Shown piece after piece: positions 10,545 to 21,662 of a stretch of 64,000 nt of DNA. The stretch lies in contig JAESUZ010003106.1 in the NCBI GenBank assembly GCA_017311185.1, forward strand, positions 30,922-94,921. The letters are read 5' to 3'. The translations under genes and the position numbers were made by a program. Each line of letters opens with the position of its first letter. The stretch's first letter is position 1. This DNA is from Proteles cristata cristata (taxonomy: Eukaryota; Chordata; Mammalia; Carnivora; Hyaenidae). The notes under the pieces were generated by a model. The model searched no databases and had not been told where the DNA came from. It worked only from the letters and a program-made list of their open reading frames with translations.

Positions 10545-11030
10545 TTAAGTCATTTTTCCAAATTTCTATTTTATGAAAATTGTTTAAAGCAAAAATAATA
10601 ATGATGTGAAGTACAGTTTATAACATACGTAGAAATTAACACATGGGTCAGGAGGGAGAAAGGGAAGCACACTGTTGTATGGGTCTTACACTATACGTGA
10701 AATGGTACAATATTAACTGACAATAAATTGTGAGAAAATGAAGACAAATTTTGTAAAACCTAGAGCAACTACCTCAAAACAAAGAAGTACAGAGAATAAG
10801 TCAATAGTGGAAATGAAATGGAATTGCAAAAATATTCAATCTAAAAGAAGAAATGAGGGGGAAAGGAACAAAAAATAAATGGGCAGCTAAAGAGCAAATG
10901 TTAGATTTAAGCTAATCATACTAATACATTAAATGTAAATCATATAAATGTTCCAATTGAAAGGCAGAAATTAACATCAAACTAAAAACCTTTTCCACAG
11001 TGAAGAAAACCATCAATCAAATGAAAAGGA

Positions 11031-11238
11031 AGGGCATGCCTTGGTGGCTCAGTCGGTTAAGCATCCGACTTTGGTTCAGGTCATGATCTCATGGTTCATG
11101 AGTTCCAGCCCTACATCAGGCTCTATGTGGACAGCTCAGAGCCTGGAGCCTGTGTCGAACTCTGTGTGTTCCTCTCTTGCTGCCCTCTTCTGCTCACTCA
11201 CTCTCTTTCTCAAAAATAAATAAACATTAAAAAAACTA
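11031..11238 (+). mobile_element. SINEC_Fc-type SINE
   Basis: Degraded head 'agggcatgccttggtggctc'. Full body and 'aaaaataaataaacatt' tail. Confidence 0.9.
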
Positions 11239-11387
11239 AAACAAACTAACAAAAGGGGGAGCCTACTGAATGGGAGAAGATATTTGCATCATACATTCAA
11301 TAAGAGGTTAATATCTAAATTATATAAAGAACTTATACAACTTTATATCAAAATCACAAATAACTTGATTTAAAAAAATGGGCACAT

Positions 11388-11600
11388 GGGGCACCTGGGT
11401 GGCTCAGTTGGTTAAGCATCTGACTTTGGCTCAGGTCTGATCTCACTGTTCGTGGGTTCAAGCCCTACATCTGACTCTATGCTGACAGCTCAGAGCCTGG
11501 AGCCTGCTTCAGATTCTGTGCAACCCTCTCTCTCTGACCCTTCCCCACTCACACTCTGCATGTCTTTCTCTCAAAAATTAAACATTAAAAAAATTTTTTT
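11388..11600 (+). mobile_element. SINEC_Fc-type SINE
   Basis: Head 'ggggcacctgggtggctcag', 'acagctcagagcctggagcc', A-rich tail. Confidence 0.93.
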
Positions 11601-12059
11601 AATGGGAACAGGACTTAAATATACATTTTCTCAAAGAAGACATATAGATAGGCAACAGGCCCACAAAAAGATGCTCAACATCACTAATCATCAGGGAACT
11701 GTGAATCAAAACCACAAAGAAATATCTCCTCACACCTGTCAGATTGGCTGTTATCAAAAAGACAAAAACCAACAAATATTGGTGGGGATGTGGGAAAAGG
11801 AGAACCCTCATATATTGTTGCTGAGAATATAAATCAGTGCAACCATTATGGAAAACAGTATAGAGGTTCCTTAAAAAATTAAAAATAGAGCTACCATAGG
11901 ACCCAGGATTCCACTTCTGGATATTTATCTGAAGAAAACCAAAACACCAATCTGAAGAGATATATGCACCTCTATGTTCACTGCAGCATTATTTACAATA
12001 GCCAAGATCTAGAAGCAACCTAAGTATCCATGAATAGATTAATGAATAAAGAAGTGGTA

Positions 12060-12071
12060 CATGTGTGTGTG

Positions 12072-12103
<32 letters not shown>

Positions 12104-12210
12104 CACACAATGCAATATTATATACAAGTGGTATACATATATATACACATAAACAATGTGTATATATGTATACACAATGGAATATATATATATATATATA
12201 TATATGAGTG

Positions 12211-12246
<36 letters not shown>
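12060..12246 (+). repeat. Compound (TG)/(TA)/(AC) microsatellite
   Basis: Alternating (TG)n, (TA)n, short interruptions such as 'caatgcaatattatatacaa', then (TA)n and (CA)n. Sits inside the L1 3' UTR at a site where young L1s carry 'gtgtatatatata', from which it probably expanded. Confidence 0.92.
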
Positions 12247-12248
<2 letters not shown>

Positions 12249-12640
12249 GAATATTACTCATCCATTAAAAAGAATGAGATCTTGCCATTTGTAACAACAT
12301 GGATGGACCTAGAGGGAATTATGCTAAGTGACATAAGCCAATCAGAGAAAGACAAATATCATATGATTTCACTTACATGTAGAATCTAAAAAACAAGACA
12401 AAGCAAAACAGAAACAGACTCATAGATACAGGAAACAAACTGTTGTTTACCAGAGTGGGGAAGGGTTAGGGGCAGGCAAAATAAGTGAAGAGGATTAAGA
12501 AGTACAGTCTTCCAGTTATAAAATAAATAAGTCATGGGGATGTAATGTACAGTGTAGAGAATATAGTCAATAATATTGTAATGACTTATGACAAATGGTA
12601 ACTAGACTCATTGTGGGGATCATTTTATAATGTATAAAAA

Positions 12641-12834
12641 TATTTTATTTATTTACTTTTAGAGAAAATGAGGGAAGGAGGGGCAGAGAGAGGGAGAGAG
12701 AGCGAATCCCAAGCAGGCTCTGCAAGGTCAGCACAGAGACCGATGCAGGACTCAAACTCATGAACCATGAGATCATGAACTGAGCCAAAATCAAGAGTCA
12801 GATGCTCAACCAACTAAGCCACCCAGGCTCCCCT
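12641..12834 (-). mobile_element. SINEC_Fc-type SINE, minus
   Basis: T-rich start, GA tract, 'agccacccaggctcccc' end. Target duplication 'taatgtataaaaa' on both sides. Confidence 0.92.
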
Positions 12835-13009
12835 TGTAATGTATAAAAACACTAAATCACAATGATGTACACATAAAACTAATAGGATATTTTATGTCAA
12901 TCACACTCTAATTTAAAAATGGCAGAAATTATCAGACAGGTTTAAAAATATTAAAAAGCAAGACCCAAGTATATGCTATCTACAAAAACTAACAGAAATG
13001 AAATAAGTT

Positions 13010-13230
13010 GGGGCGCCTAGGTGGCTTAGTCGGTTAAGCATCCGACTTTCGCTTAGGTCATGATCTCGCGGTTCGTGGGTTTGAGCCCTGCGTCGGGCTC
13101 TGTGCTGTCAGCCCAGAGTCTGGAGCCTGTTTCGGAGTCTGTGACTCCCTCTCTCTCTGACCCTCCCCTGCTCATGCTGTCTCTCTCTCTCTCTCTCTCC
13201 TAGAAATAAATAAAACATTAAAAAAGAAAA
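13010..13230 (+). mobile_element. SINEC_Fc-type SINE
   Basis: 'ggggcgcctaggtggcttag' head. Target duplication 'agaaatgaaata' before and after. Confidence 0.94.
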
Positions 13231-15461
13231 AAAGAAATGAAATAGTAGATAAAGCCAAAATTATAATTGGAGATTTCAACATAATTCTCATAGTAATTGC
13301 AAGAAAAGCAGACCAAAAAGAACACAACACAATTGTTCAACTTGACCTAATTGCCATTTAAAAATACTCCACGCAACTACAGAATACATTTTTTTTCCAA
13401 GACCATCTGCTGGGTCGTAAAACAAGTCTTAATACATTTAAGAGGATTATATCATACAGAGCATGCTCCTTAACCACAATGGAATTCAATTACAAACCAA
13501 TTAGAGAAAGATATCTGAAAAATGCCCAAATATTTTGAAATTGAACAATACACTTCTGATTAACACATGAGTCAAAGAAGAAATCACGAAGAAATTGTAC
13601 AACTTTAAATACATTCGAAAAGAAGAGATGTCTACAAAGAGCTAAGCTTCTACCTTAAGGAACTAAAAAGAGAACATATTAGATCCAAAGTAATTACAAG
13701 GAAGGGAAAAGTAAAGATAGGAACAGAAATCAATAGAATAGAAAATGGACAGACAATAAAGAAAATCAATGAAACTAAAAACCGGTTCTTTAAAAATGTC
13801 AATAAAATTGATAAACCTCTAGCTAGATTGATCAAGAAGAAGAGAGAGAAGATACAAATCATCAGTATCAACAGGAATAGGAGAGGGCATATCATGTAGA
13901 TCATACAGGATATATATATTTTATGTAATAATATGTAAAATGATATATAGAATATATAAAACAACTTAATACCAATAAGTTTAAGAACTAGATGAAATGG
14001 ACAAACTCCTTGAAAGACAAAAATTACCAAAATGGACCCAACCAGAAATAGAAAAGAAGAAAAGCCCTATATCAATTATAAAAATTGAATTCACAAATAA
14101 TGACCATTCCAGAAAGAAAACTGTGTGCCCAGATGGCTTCACTGAATTCTACCAAACACATAAGGAAGATATAATTCTAATCCTGCTAAAATCCTTCAAA
14201 ACATTGAAAAGAACCCTTCCCAACTCATTTTATGAGGAGAGCATTATCCTGATACTCAAACCTGGTAAAGACATTACAAGAAAACTACAAACTGTTGTTC
14301 TTCATAAACATAAACACAAAAGTCCTTCAGAAAATATTAACAACTCAAATCCAGCAATATATAAAAAGGATGATACACATGACCCCACGACCAAATGATA
14401 TTCATCTAAATTATATATATATTGGTTCGCCTTTTGAAACCAATCAATAAAATTGGCCATATTAACAGACTAAAAAAATATTATCACCTTAATACAACAA
14501 AACAAGATCACATTTGACAATATTGAACACTCATTCATGATAAAAAATCTCTGAGAAAATTAGGAATAAAAGAGAATTCCCTTAACCTGATAAAGAACGT
14601 CTGTATTAAAATACAGCTAACAGTATGTTTAATTTTAAATAATAGATGTTTTCCCAGTAAGACCAGGAACAGGACCAAAATGCCCATCTCACAATATTGT
14701 ACTACATGTGTTAGCTAGTGTAATAAGTCAGGGAAAAATATAAATGGCATAAAAAGATTGGAAAATAAAAGTAAAATTGTACTTCTTTATGGACAACATG
14801 AGCATGTACATAAAATATCCTAAAGAATCTACAAAGAAGCTACTAGAACTAATACGCAAGTTTAGCAAGTTTGCAAGATACAAGGAAAAAATACAATAAT
14901 CTATTATATGTCTATATATAAGTAATGAATAATGGGAAATTTGAAAATTTTAAAATGCCATTTACAATAGCATCCAAATACATGAGATAGGAATAGATTT
15001 AATAAAATATGTTCAAGACCTTTACACTAAAAACTTCAAAATATTACATGGAGAAATTAAAGAAGACCGAAATAAGTGGAGAGAGATACAATATTCATGG
15101 AGTAAAAGTTTCAATATAGTTAAGGTATCAAATCTCCCCAATTTACCTATAGATTCAACACATTCCAAATGAAATTTTCTAAATGAAAATTCCACAGTCT
15201 CTTTTTTTTTTTAAGAAAGTGACAAACTGTTTCTGAATTTTACATGGAAATACAGTGGAACTATAATAGCCTAAACAATTTTGAGAAAGAACAATGTCGG
15301 AGGATTTACATTGCCTCATTTCAATACTTAGTAGATATTCATATGGGGGGAAAATGCAGCTTTACCTTAATTTACACCATATATACAAAAATTTTAGCTC
15401 AAAATGGATCATAGACCTAAATCTAAAACTTAAAAATAAAACTTCATACGAAAACGTATGA
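13231..15461 (+). pseudogene. L1 ORF2 endonuclease-end and reverse transcriptase remnant
   Basis: The nucleotide text follows L1 ORF2 from the end of the endonuclease domain into RT. The longest open run (13997-14398, 133 codons) holds the RT fingers region: 'CPDGFTEFYQTHKEDIILIL' and 'LPNSFYEESIILILKPGKD'. In a live L1 this enzyme nicks target DNA and primes reverse transcription there. Here the frame is broken by many stops and frameshifts, so no activity is expected. A T10 run near 15202 marks a small disruption. Confidence 0.8.
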
Positions 15462-15687
15462 GGGGCGCCTGGGTGGCTCAGTCGGTTAAGCGTCTGACTT
15501 CGGCTTAGGTCATGATCACACGGTTCGTGAGTTCAAGCCCCATGTTGGGCTCTGTGCTGACAGCTCAGAGCCTGGAGCCTGCTTCTGATTCTGCGTCTCC
15601 TTTTCTCTCTGATCTTCCCTTGTTCATGCTGTCTCTCTCTCTCTGTGTCAGAAATAAATAAAACATTAAAAAAATTTAAAAAAAAAA
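15462..15687 (+). mobile_element. SINEC_Fc-type SINE
   Basis: Target duplication 'gaaaacgtatga' (15450-15461) and 'gaaaacgtgtga' (15688-15699). Confidence 0.95.
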
Positions 15688-15760
15688 GAAAACGTGTGAA
15701 AAAATTTTTGTGATCTTGGACTACGACGAGATTTCTTAGGACAAAAAAATGTGTATTCAA

Positions 15761-15967
15761 GGGGCGCCTGGGTGGCTTAGTCGGTTAAGCGTCCGACTTT
15801 CGCTTAGGTCATGATCTCACGGTTCGTGGGTTCGAGTCCCGCGTCGGGCTCTGTGCTGACTGCCAGCTCAGAGTCTGGAGCCTGTTTCAGATTCTATGAC
15901 TCCCTCTCTCTCTGACCCTCCCCTGCTCACGCTGTCTCTCTATCCTAGAAATAAATAAAACATTAAA
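15761..15967 (+). mobile_element. SINEC_Fc-type SINE
   Basis: Perfect 18-bp target duplication 'aaaaaaatgtgtattcaa' (15743-15760 and 15968-15985). Confidence 0.96.
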
Positions 15968-16135
15968 AAAAAAATGTGTATTCAAGAAAAAATAGTAAAT
16001 TGCACCTGATCAAAATTAAAACTACTGCCCATTGAAAATCACTAGTAAGAAAGTGGAAAAAAACAAGCCAAGACTGAGTGCAAATATTCTCAAGACATAT
16101 GACAAAAGATTTGTACACAAAAGCAAATACTTAAA

Positions 16136-16334
16136 AATTTTCTAATGTTTATTTATTTTTGAGAGAGACCAAAACAAAGTGCGAGTGGGGGAGGGCAGAG
16201 AGAGAGAGGGAGACACAGAATCCGAAGCAGGCTCCAGGGCACAGAGCCCAATGTGGGGCTAGAACTCACGAACCTAAAGATCATGACCTGAGCCAAAGTT
16301 GAACACTTAACCGACTGAACCACCCAGGTGCCCC
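16136..16334 (-). mobile_element. SINEC_Fc-type SINE, minus
   Basis: 'taatgtttatttatttttga' start, 'accacccaggtgcccc' end. Within L1 3' UTR. Confidence 0.92.
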
Positions 16335-16479
16335 TGAACAGATACTTTAGGAAAAAAAAGATATACAAATGGCCTATAAATACATGAACAGATCATGTAT
16401 TCAACATCATTAGTTAATGGAAAAATGCAAAGATTCAAAGTTAAACATTCACTTACCATACAACCCAGAAATTCCACCC

Positions 16480-16680
16480 TTTTTTTTTTTATGTTTATTT
16501 TTGAGAGAGAGAGAGAGAGAGAGAGCAGGGGAGGGGCAGTGAGAGAGGGGGACAGAGAATCCAAAGCAGGCTCTGTGTTGACAGCAGAGAGCCCGATGCA
16601 GGGCTCAAACTCACAAAGCGAGAGATCATGACCTGAACCGAAGTTGGATGCTTAACCAACTGAGCCACCCAGGCGCCCCT
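16480..16680 (-). mobile_element. SINEC_Fc-type SINE, minus
   Basis: T-rich start, (GA)n at 16503-16524, end 'gagccacccaggcgcccct'. Confidence 0.93.
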
Positions 16681-17097
16681 CAGCAATTTGGCTCTTAAGT
16701 ATTTACCTCAAAGTGAAAACATACGAAAACTTGTGCACACATTTTCAGAGCAACTTTATTTGTAGTACCCAAAAATTAGAACAATATGAAAGTCTGTCAG
16801 TAGAAAAATAGATATACAAATTATGGCATATCCATATGAAATGATAGTATTAAGCAATAAAAAAGAATGAACTACATACACAACATAGAGGAATCTCAGA
16901 AACATTATCATTAGTAAAAGCCACACATACTGGAGGATTTCATTCATATGAAATTTTGGAATGAGCACAACTAACCTACAGTGAGAGAGAGCAGATCCAT
17001 GGTTGCCTGGGGCCCCGGACGAAGGTAGGCATTGGCTGAAAAGATCAACAAGGAAACTTTTTTTGAGGGGATAGAAATGTTTTATATCAGAGGTTGG

Positions 17098-17341
17098 CAA
17101 GCTACGCCCCCATGGGCCAAATCTGGCCCACCGTATATTTTCATATGCTCAGCTAAGAATGTCTTTTACATTTTTCTTTAATCGTTGAAAAAAGCTCAAA
17201 AGAAACATGTGAACCTTACATGGAATTTGAATTTCAGTGTCCACCAACAAACTCTACGGTAGTTACAAGAGAGACTAGATGGCCTTCTAACCTAAAGTAT
17301 TTACTGTCTTGACCTTTTACAGAAAACGTCCTGAGCCCTGG
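17098..17341 (+). mobile_element. hAT-type non-autonomous DNA transposon (MER group)
   Basis: Starts 'cagaggttggcaagctacg' with 'gggccaaatctggcccacc' and ends 'ttacagaaaacgtcctgagccctgg', so the termini are imperfect inverted repeats (cagaggttggca / ccagggctcagga). The pattern matches a common mammalian Charlie-related MER element whose exact name I cannot confirm. No 8-bp target duplication is visible, because the right flank is another repeat. Confidence 0.65.
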
Positions 17342-17775
17342 ACAAAGCCATAAAATGCCATGCAGTTCCGCCTTGCTCACTAGAATACCCTCTTTTTGAG
17401 CCCTGAGCTGCCATGGAGGAAGTCCAACCACTGTGGAGCTGCTCTACTCAGGTAGCCCACACCATAAAGAGAACCAAATGTAGGCACCCTGGTAGACGAT
17501 CCAAGCTTGATGAGATTTTGAAATATCCCAACCCAGGCACCAGACATATAAATGAAAAGCCTCCAGGTGTTCTTTTCCCCAGCGGTTCAAGCCATCCCCA
17601 GACATTTCAGTCCCCCAGCTGAAGTCCCAGATATCATATAGCAGAAACAAGCCAACCTCACTGTGTCCTGTGTGACTCCCTGCTGCAACTGTAATAGAAC
17701 ACCAGGGTTTTTTTTATGCCACTACATTTGGAGTGGTTTGTTATACAGCAATGCGTAACCAAGAGAGATGATACC
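17342..17775 (+). mobile_element. MLT1-like MaLR LTR
   Basis: Contains 'gagccctgagctgccatgga', 'ggaagtccaaccactgtgga' and the 3' signature 'gagtggtttgttatacagca'. Diverged and probably 5'-truncated, non-coding. Confidence 0.7.
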
Positions 17776-17816
17776 TACATTAATAAGAAAAGGATGAATA
17801 ATTATGAGTCTAGTTT

Positions 17817-17823
<7 letters not shown>

Positions 17824-17861
<38 letters not shown>
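17824..17861 (+). repeat. (AC)n microsatellite
   Basis: Pure (AC) dinucleotide run of about 18 units followed by 'atacaggcacac'. Confidence 0.95.
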
Positions 17862-17863
<2 letters not shown>

Positions 17864-18049
17864 GGCACACATTCACACTCACTCACGCAAGAAACAACCA
17901 GTAAATCTTTTTAAAGATTTTTCCCATTTAGGTTATTACCTCTTGGAGAATGCACTTTCCATAAAATTCCAGCACAAAACATCAAAAAACATTCAAAGCT
18001 CTAGAGGGCTGCCACTGTGAGTCATCATGACGCAGTCTGGGTAGAACTG

Positions 18050-18760
18050 CCAAAGACTGCCTTTTTATTTTTATGGAAAAGGATATGTTTATTTCAGAAA
18101 TGCAGGATGGGTATGCAGTTTGAAAATAAATGCTAGTTACCATATTAATAATAACAAGGGACAGAGTTGTGAGTATCTCAAAATGCATTGAAAGCATTTA
18201 ATATAACATCCGTTCATGATCAAAATTCTTAGAAAGCTCAAAATAGAAATGAGCTTCCTTAAAGGGACACCAATAAAACCCTACAGTAGAGCATGTGACT
18301 CTTGATCTCAGGGTTGTAGGTTCAAGCCCCGTGTTGGATGTAGAGATTAGTTAAAAAAGAAATTAAAAAAAAGAGATAAGGCCAGAAAGAATAAATGAGA
18401 ATGCATCATGTCTAGCAAAAGAGAAATAAAACTGCCACTACTTGTTAGCAGTGTGATTGTGTCTGTGGAAAGCTGTGTATGTGGAAGGTCAGCAAGGTGC
18501 AGCATAAAATGTCAAAACAAAATCAGTTCTAGTTTTATAAGCCATCCATCAAAAAATAATTAGGAAAAAATGAGAAAATGAAATTTCAAGGGAAATCATT
18601 TATATTAGCATAAAAACACTAACTATGTAAAATAAATGTAGTCCTTTGCAAGGACTCTGCAAAGAAAGCTATAAAATACTATTAATGATAGAAGTGCAAG
18701 GAAACCTAGACTGGAAGATTTAATTCATTTCAAATATATCAGTTTCCACAAATCACCTAA
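18050..18760 (+). mobile_element. L1 ORF2 reverse-transcriptase fragment
   Basis: Diverged L1 ORF2 text: 'tgcattgaaagcatttaata' (18183-18202), 'catccgttcatgatcaaaat', 'gagcttccttaaagggacac', then the catalytic-motif region near 18430-18470. A short SINE piece interrupts it at 18286. No open frame of note. Confidence 0.7.
18286..18374 (+). mobile_element. Short CAN SINE fragment, 5'-truncated
   Basis: 'tagagcatgtgactcttgat', 'gttcaagccccgtgttggat', 'tagagattagttaaaaaaga'. The usual 'ggggcacctgg' head is absent. The sequence before it is L1. Confidence 0.8.
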
Positions 18761-19807
18761 AGGTAAGCATCTATATGGTATTGTATCACAAGAGCAGATT
18801 GTCTATTTATCCTTTCTTCTTTATGTGACTTTTAATATTTCAAGTTACTGCTATTATTGAGAATATTAAGATGCTTTCATGTTGAAATTACTAAAATGAT
18901 ATTTGGAATAATGAATGACACAAATATCTTCCACACACGTTTTTTTCTTTTTTAAAGAAAGTTTAAAAATTATAAACAACTATAATGGAAAGCCTTCAGA
19001 ACCATTCTTCTGGGAAACTCAAGGTTGGGGGCCATAAACAGAGGGTCAGTAAGTCCTGGAGAATGATGTACTATAAGACTTGGAGGCTCACCACCTACCA
19101 AGAACCATACAGAATTCCCGCCCCCAGTAAATGAAAAGGAGCTTGAACTACTCTGGAACGTAGTATCATTTTCCTCCTACTTGTTCAAAAGCTAAAGATG
19201 CCTGTTAAAATAGATCTTTATAGCTGGTATACAGAGTTTGCCAAGGTTGATTTGGAACCCAAATACTGCTTAAGCGCTTAGGGCAGAGCTCCAAATGGAG
19301 TTGGCTTCTCCCCCCTTTGCCAAAATTGCATCAGGCCCTTTTCAAACCACCTTAATTTCATTTTCCCAGCAGTATAGGTCACACGCAAAGCACTGCTTTT
19401 GGCTTTTGTAATCAGAACGCTAAGGTGCCATCCTGCATGAGGAAGGAGCCCCTATGGGGCGGAAAGTTAGCTGAGCCCAAGCCTTGGCAAGGAGCTCCTT
19501 CTGGTGTCATGGCAGCTTGGCCTGGAAATAGCCTTCCTTGAGTACCAATATAAACAGTCATCAACTCACCATAACTCCTGAGGGAAATCTTCACGGAAGA
19601 GCTTTGCAGATTCCCCTCCCTGCCCTCGCCTCCAGTGCACCCCAAAGCATCAGGATGAACTATGCTTCCTTGGGATAAAGGACCTATGTTATTAGCTCAG
19701 GAATAACCGTGGCAGACAGTGGAGATGCCTCCACTCCCACTCCCTCCCGGCACCCCCATCAGCCTTTCATTTGCCTTCCTGTGGATTGCTTGAACATTTG
19801 TTTTAGA
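18761..19807. other. No feature recognised
   Basis: About 1 kb without known repeats. A 77-codon minus frame (19412-19645) and a smaller one nearby have no recognisable domain. Slightly GC-richer near 19300-19780. Confidence 0.45.
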
Positions 19808-19819
19808 ATCCCATTTTGA

Positions 19820-19930
19820 GGGGCACCTGGCTGGCTCAGTCAGTAAAGCACCTGATTCTTGATCTCTGGTAGAGTTCAAGCCCCAGGTTGTATATAGAGA
19901 TTACTAAAAAAATTTAAAAATTAAAAAAAA
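19820..19930 (+). mobile_element. Short CAN SINE (SINEC_b-like)
   Basis: 'ggggcacctggctggctcag', 'gattcttgatctctggtaga', 'atatagagattactaaaaaa'. Flanks 'atcccattttga' / 'atcacattttga' are the target duplication. Confidence 0.88.
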
Positions 19931-19966
19931 ATCACATTTTGATTTATCTATAGTGTTGTTGTTGTT

Positions 19967-20036
19967 GTTGTTTATAAATAGTTTATTGTCAAGTTGGTTT
20001 CCATACAATACCCAGTGCTCATCCCCACAAGTGGTG
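19967..20036 (-). mobile_element. L1 3' tail, minus, very short
   Basis: 'aaatagtttattgtcaagtt', 'cccagtgctcatcccca': the same L1 end as at 4745. Preceded by (GTT)n at 19953-19970 in place of a plain T run. Confidence 0.75.
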
Positions 20037-20245
20037 GTGGTGTTTTAAGAGAGCTCCAGCAGGGGTGAGGGCAGAGGGGGCAGAGCCAGAGAGAGAGAGA
20101 GGGAGAAATCTCAAGCAGGTCCACACTCAGTGCAGAGCCTGATGGGGGGTGGGGGGTGATGGTAATGGATCCCAGAATCTTGGATCATGACCTGAGCCAA
20201 AATCAATAGTCTGACACTTAACCGACTGAGCCACCTAGGCGCTCC
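20037..20245 (-). mobile_element. SINEC_Fc-type SINE, minus, diverged
   Basis: 'gttttaagagagctccagca', GA tract, and end 'gagccacctaggcgctcc'. Abuts the L1 tail. Confidence 0.85.
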
Positions 20246-20872
20246 TCTATAGCCTTACAGTGTTCTTTGAATATATCTCTTTGTTTCTCTTTTTAGTGGT
20301 TGCTCTAAGTATTACAATATGTATATGTAACTTACCAGTCTACTGTTGTCAACATTTTACCAGTTCCAGTGAAGTGTAGAAACCTTACTTCCTTTTCCAA
20401 CTCTTTACCCTCCCCCCATATGTAATATAATTGTCTTAAATATTTCCTTTACATAGAGAACTACATGAGCCAGTGTTGTAATTTTGTTTCAGCCATCAAA
20501 CATAATTTAGAAACCTCAAGGAGAGAATGGAAGTCTATGGTCTTTACCCATATATTTGCTCTGTTATTTTTTTTTCTTCCTCTCTGATGGGCCAAGATTC
20601 CTTCTTTTATAGTTTTCTTTCTATTTAGAGAACTTCCTTTAGCAATTCATAAGGGTAGATCTGCTGGCAACAAATTCTCCTAGTTTTTTTTTTGTCATCA
20701 GAAAATATCTTGGTTTCCCCATTCATTCCTGAAGGATATTTTTGCCGGCTATACAATTCCGTGTTGAAAGCTCTTTGCTTTCAGCTCTCGAATAATGTGC
20801 CTTTTTTTTTTTTTCTGGCCTCCACAGTTTCTGATGAGAAAAATTCTGCTCTTATTCTAATTGTTCTTCTCC

Positions 20873-21142
20873 CTATAGATAATGTCCTTTCTCTCTGGCT
20901 GCTTTCAAGATTTTTTCCTTTGTTTTAATGTTCAAAAGCTTGACTATGATAGGCCTTGGCATGGATTTCTTTAAATTTATCCTGTTTGGGGCTTGTTCAA
21001 CTTCTTGAATCTGTATGTTTATATCTTTTGCCAAACTTTGGAAGTCTTTTGCCATGATTTCAGTTCCACCTTCTTCCTCCTCTCCTTCTGGGACTCCTAT
21101 GATCCGAATATTAGTTTTTTGTTGTAGTCTCACATGTCCCAA
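20873..21142 (-). pseudogene. L1 ORF1p RNA-binding segment
   Basis: An uninterrupted 89-codon minus frame. Residues 11-22 read 'NIRIIGVPEGEE', the start of the L1 ORF1p RRM domain, followed by an acidic Glu run and 'FQSLAKDINIQIQEVEQAPN', 'MPRPIIVKLLN' and 'KEKILKAAREKG' at the end, which is the order found in ORF1p. ORF1p packages L1 RNA as a trimer. The coiled coil and C-terminal domain are not in this frame, so it is a fragment of perhaps a quarter of the protein. Confidence 0.85.
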
Positions 21143-21410
21143 GCTCTATTCATTTTGTTTTTCAGTCTATTTTCTGTCATTCATGTTGGGGTTTTTCTAT
21201 CCTAGCCTCAAATTCTCTGATTCTTTCCTCTGTCTTCCATATTCAGCTGTTGAGTGAATGCATTGAGTTTTTTCATTTCACTTTTTCATTTCACTTACTG
21301 CAATTTCTAGCTCTAAAATTTCCATTTGGTTCTTGCTTATATTTTGGATTTCTTTACGGAGACTTTTTTTCATTTCTTTCAAGCATGTTTATAATTATTC
21401 ACTGAAGCAT

Positions 21411-21476
21411 ATTTTTTTAAGAGTGTTTATTTATTTTGAGAGAGAGAGCATGGGGGAGGGACAGAGAGAGAGAGAG

Positions 21477-21519
<43 letters not shown>

Positions 21520-21662
21520 CCCAAGCAGGCTGCACGCTGTCAGCACAGAGCCTGTGCTGTTTGAGCACGGGGCTCAAACTCACAAATCTCAAACCGTGAG
21601 ATCCTGACCTGAGCTGAAATCAGGAGTCGGAGGCTTAACTGACTGAGCCACCCAGGTGCCCC
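21411..21662 (-). mobile_element. SINEC_Fc-type SINE with long (GA)n, minus
   Basis: Perfect 12-bp target duplication 'tcactgaagcat' (21399-21410 and 21663-21674). (GA)n at 21481-21517. Confidence 0.95.

Larger units (their letters stand above)
10974..12920 (+). mobile_element. Younger 5'-truncated L1 nested in the old L1
   Basis: Carries ORF2 C-terminal and 3' UTR text ('tgaatgggagaagatatttg', 'catggatggacctagaggga'). Flanked by the 11-bp duplication 'ggcagaaatta' at 10963-10973 and 12921-12931. Removing it joins the two halves of the older L1 in frame with its expected order, which confirms the nesting. It carries three SINEs and a compound microsatellite. Confidence 0.85.
7391..17097 (+). 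mobile_element. Old L1 (L1M-type), nearly full length, heavily interrupted
   Basis: Outside the insertions the sequence runs in L1 order: a 5' UTR/ORF1-region (7391-11000, including 'gaggtgaaat'-type phrases near 9700 and 'actacaagaaatgttaaaag' at 10000-10019), ORF2 endonuclease end and RT (12921-15160), ORF2 C-terminal part and 3' UTR to about 17097. Fragments of both frames are open only in short runs (7942-8262; 13997-14398). About 12 SINEs and one other L1 (10974-12920) interrupt it. It ends where a hAT-like element begins. The start is uncertain by some hundred bases. Confidence 0.75.

Noticed and set aside
12020..12268. Cys-Val and Tyr-Ile repeat peptides
   Set aside because: Microsatellite translation.
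18263..18374. SINE starting at 'gggacaccaataaaacccta'
   Set aside because: That segment reads as L1 ORF2. Only the sequence from 18286 is SINE.
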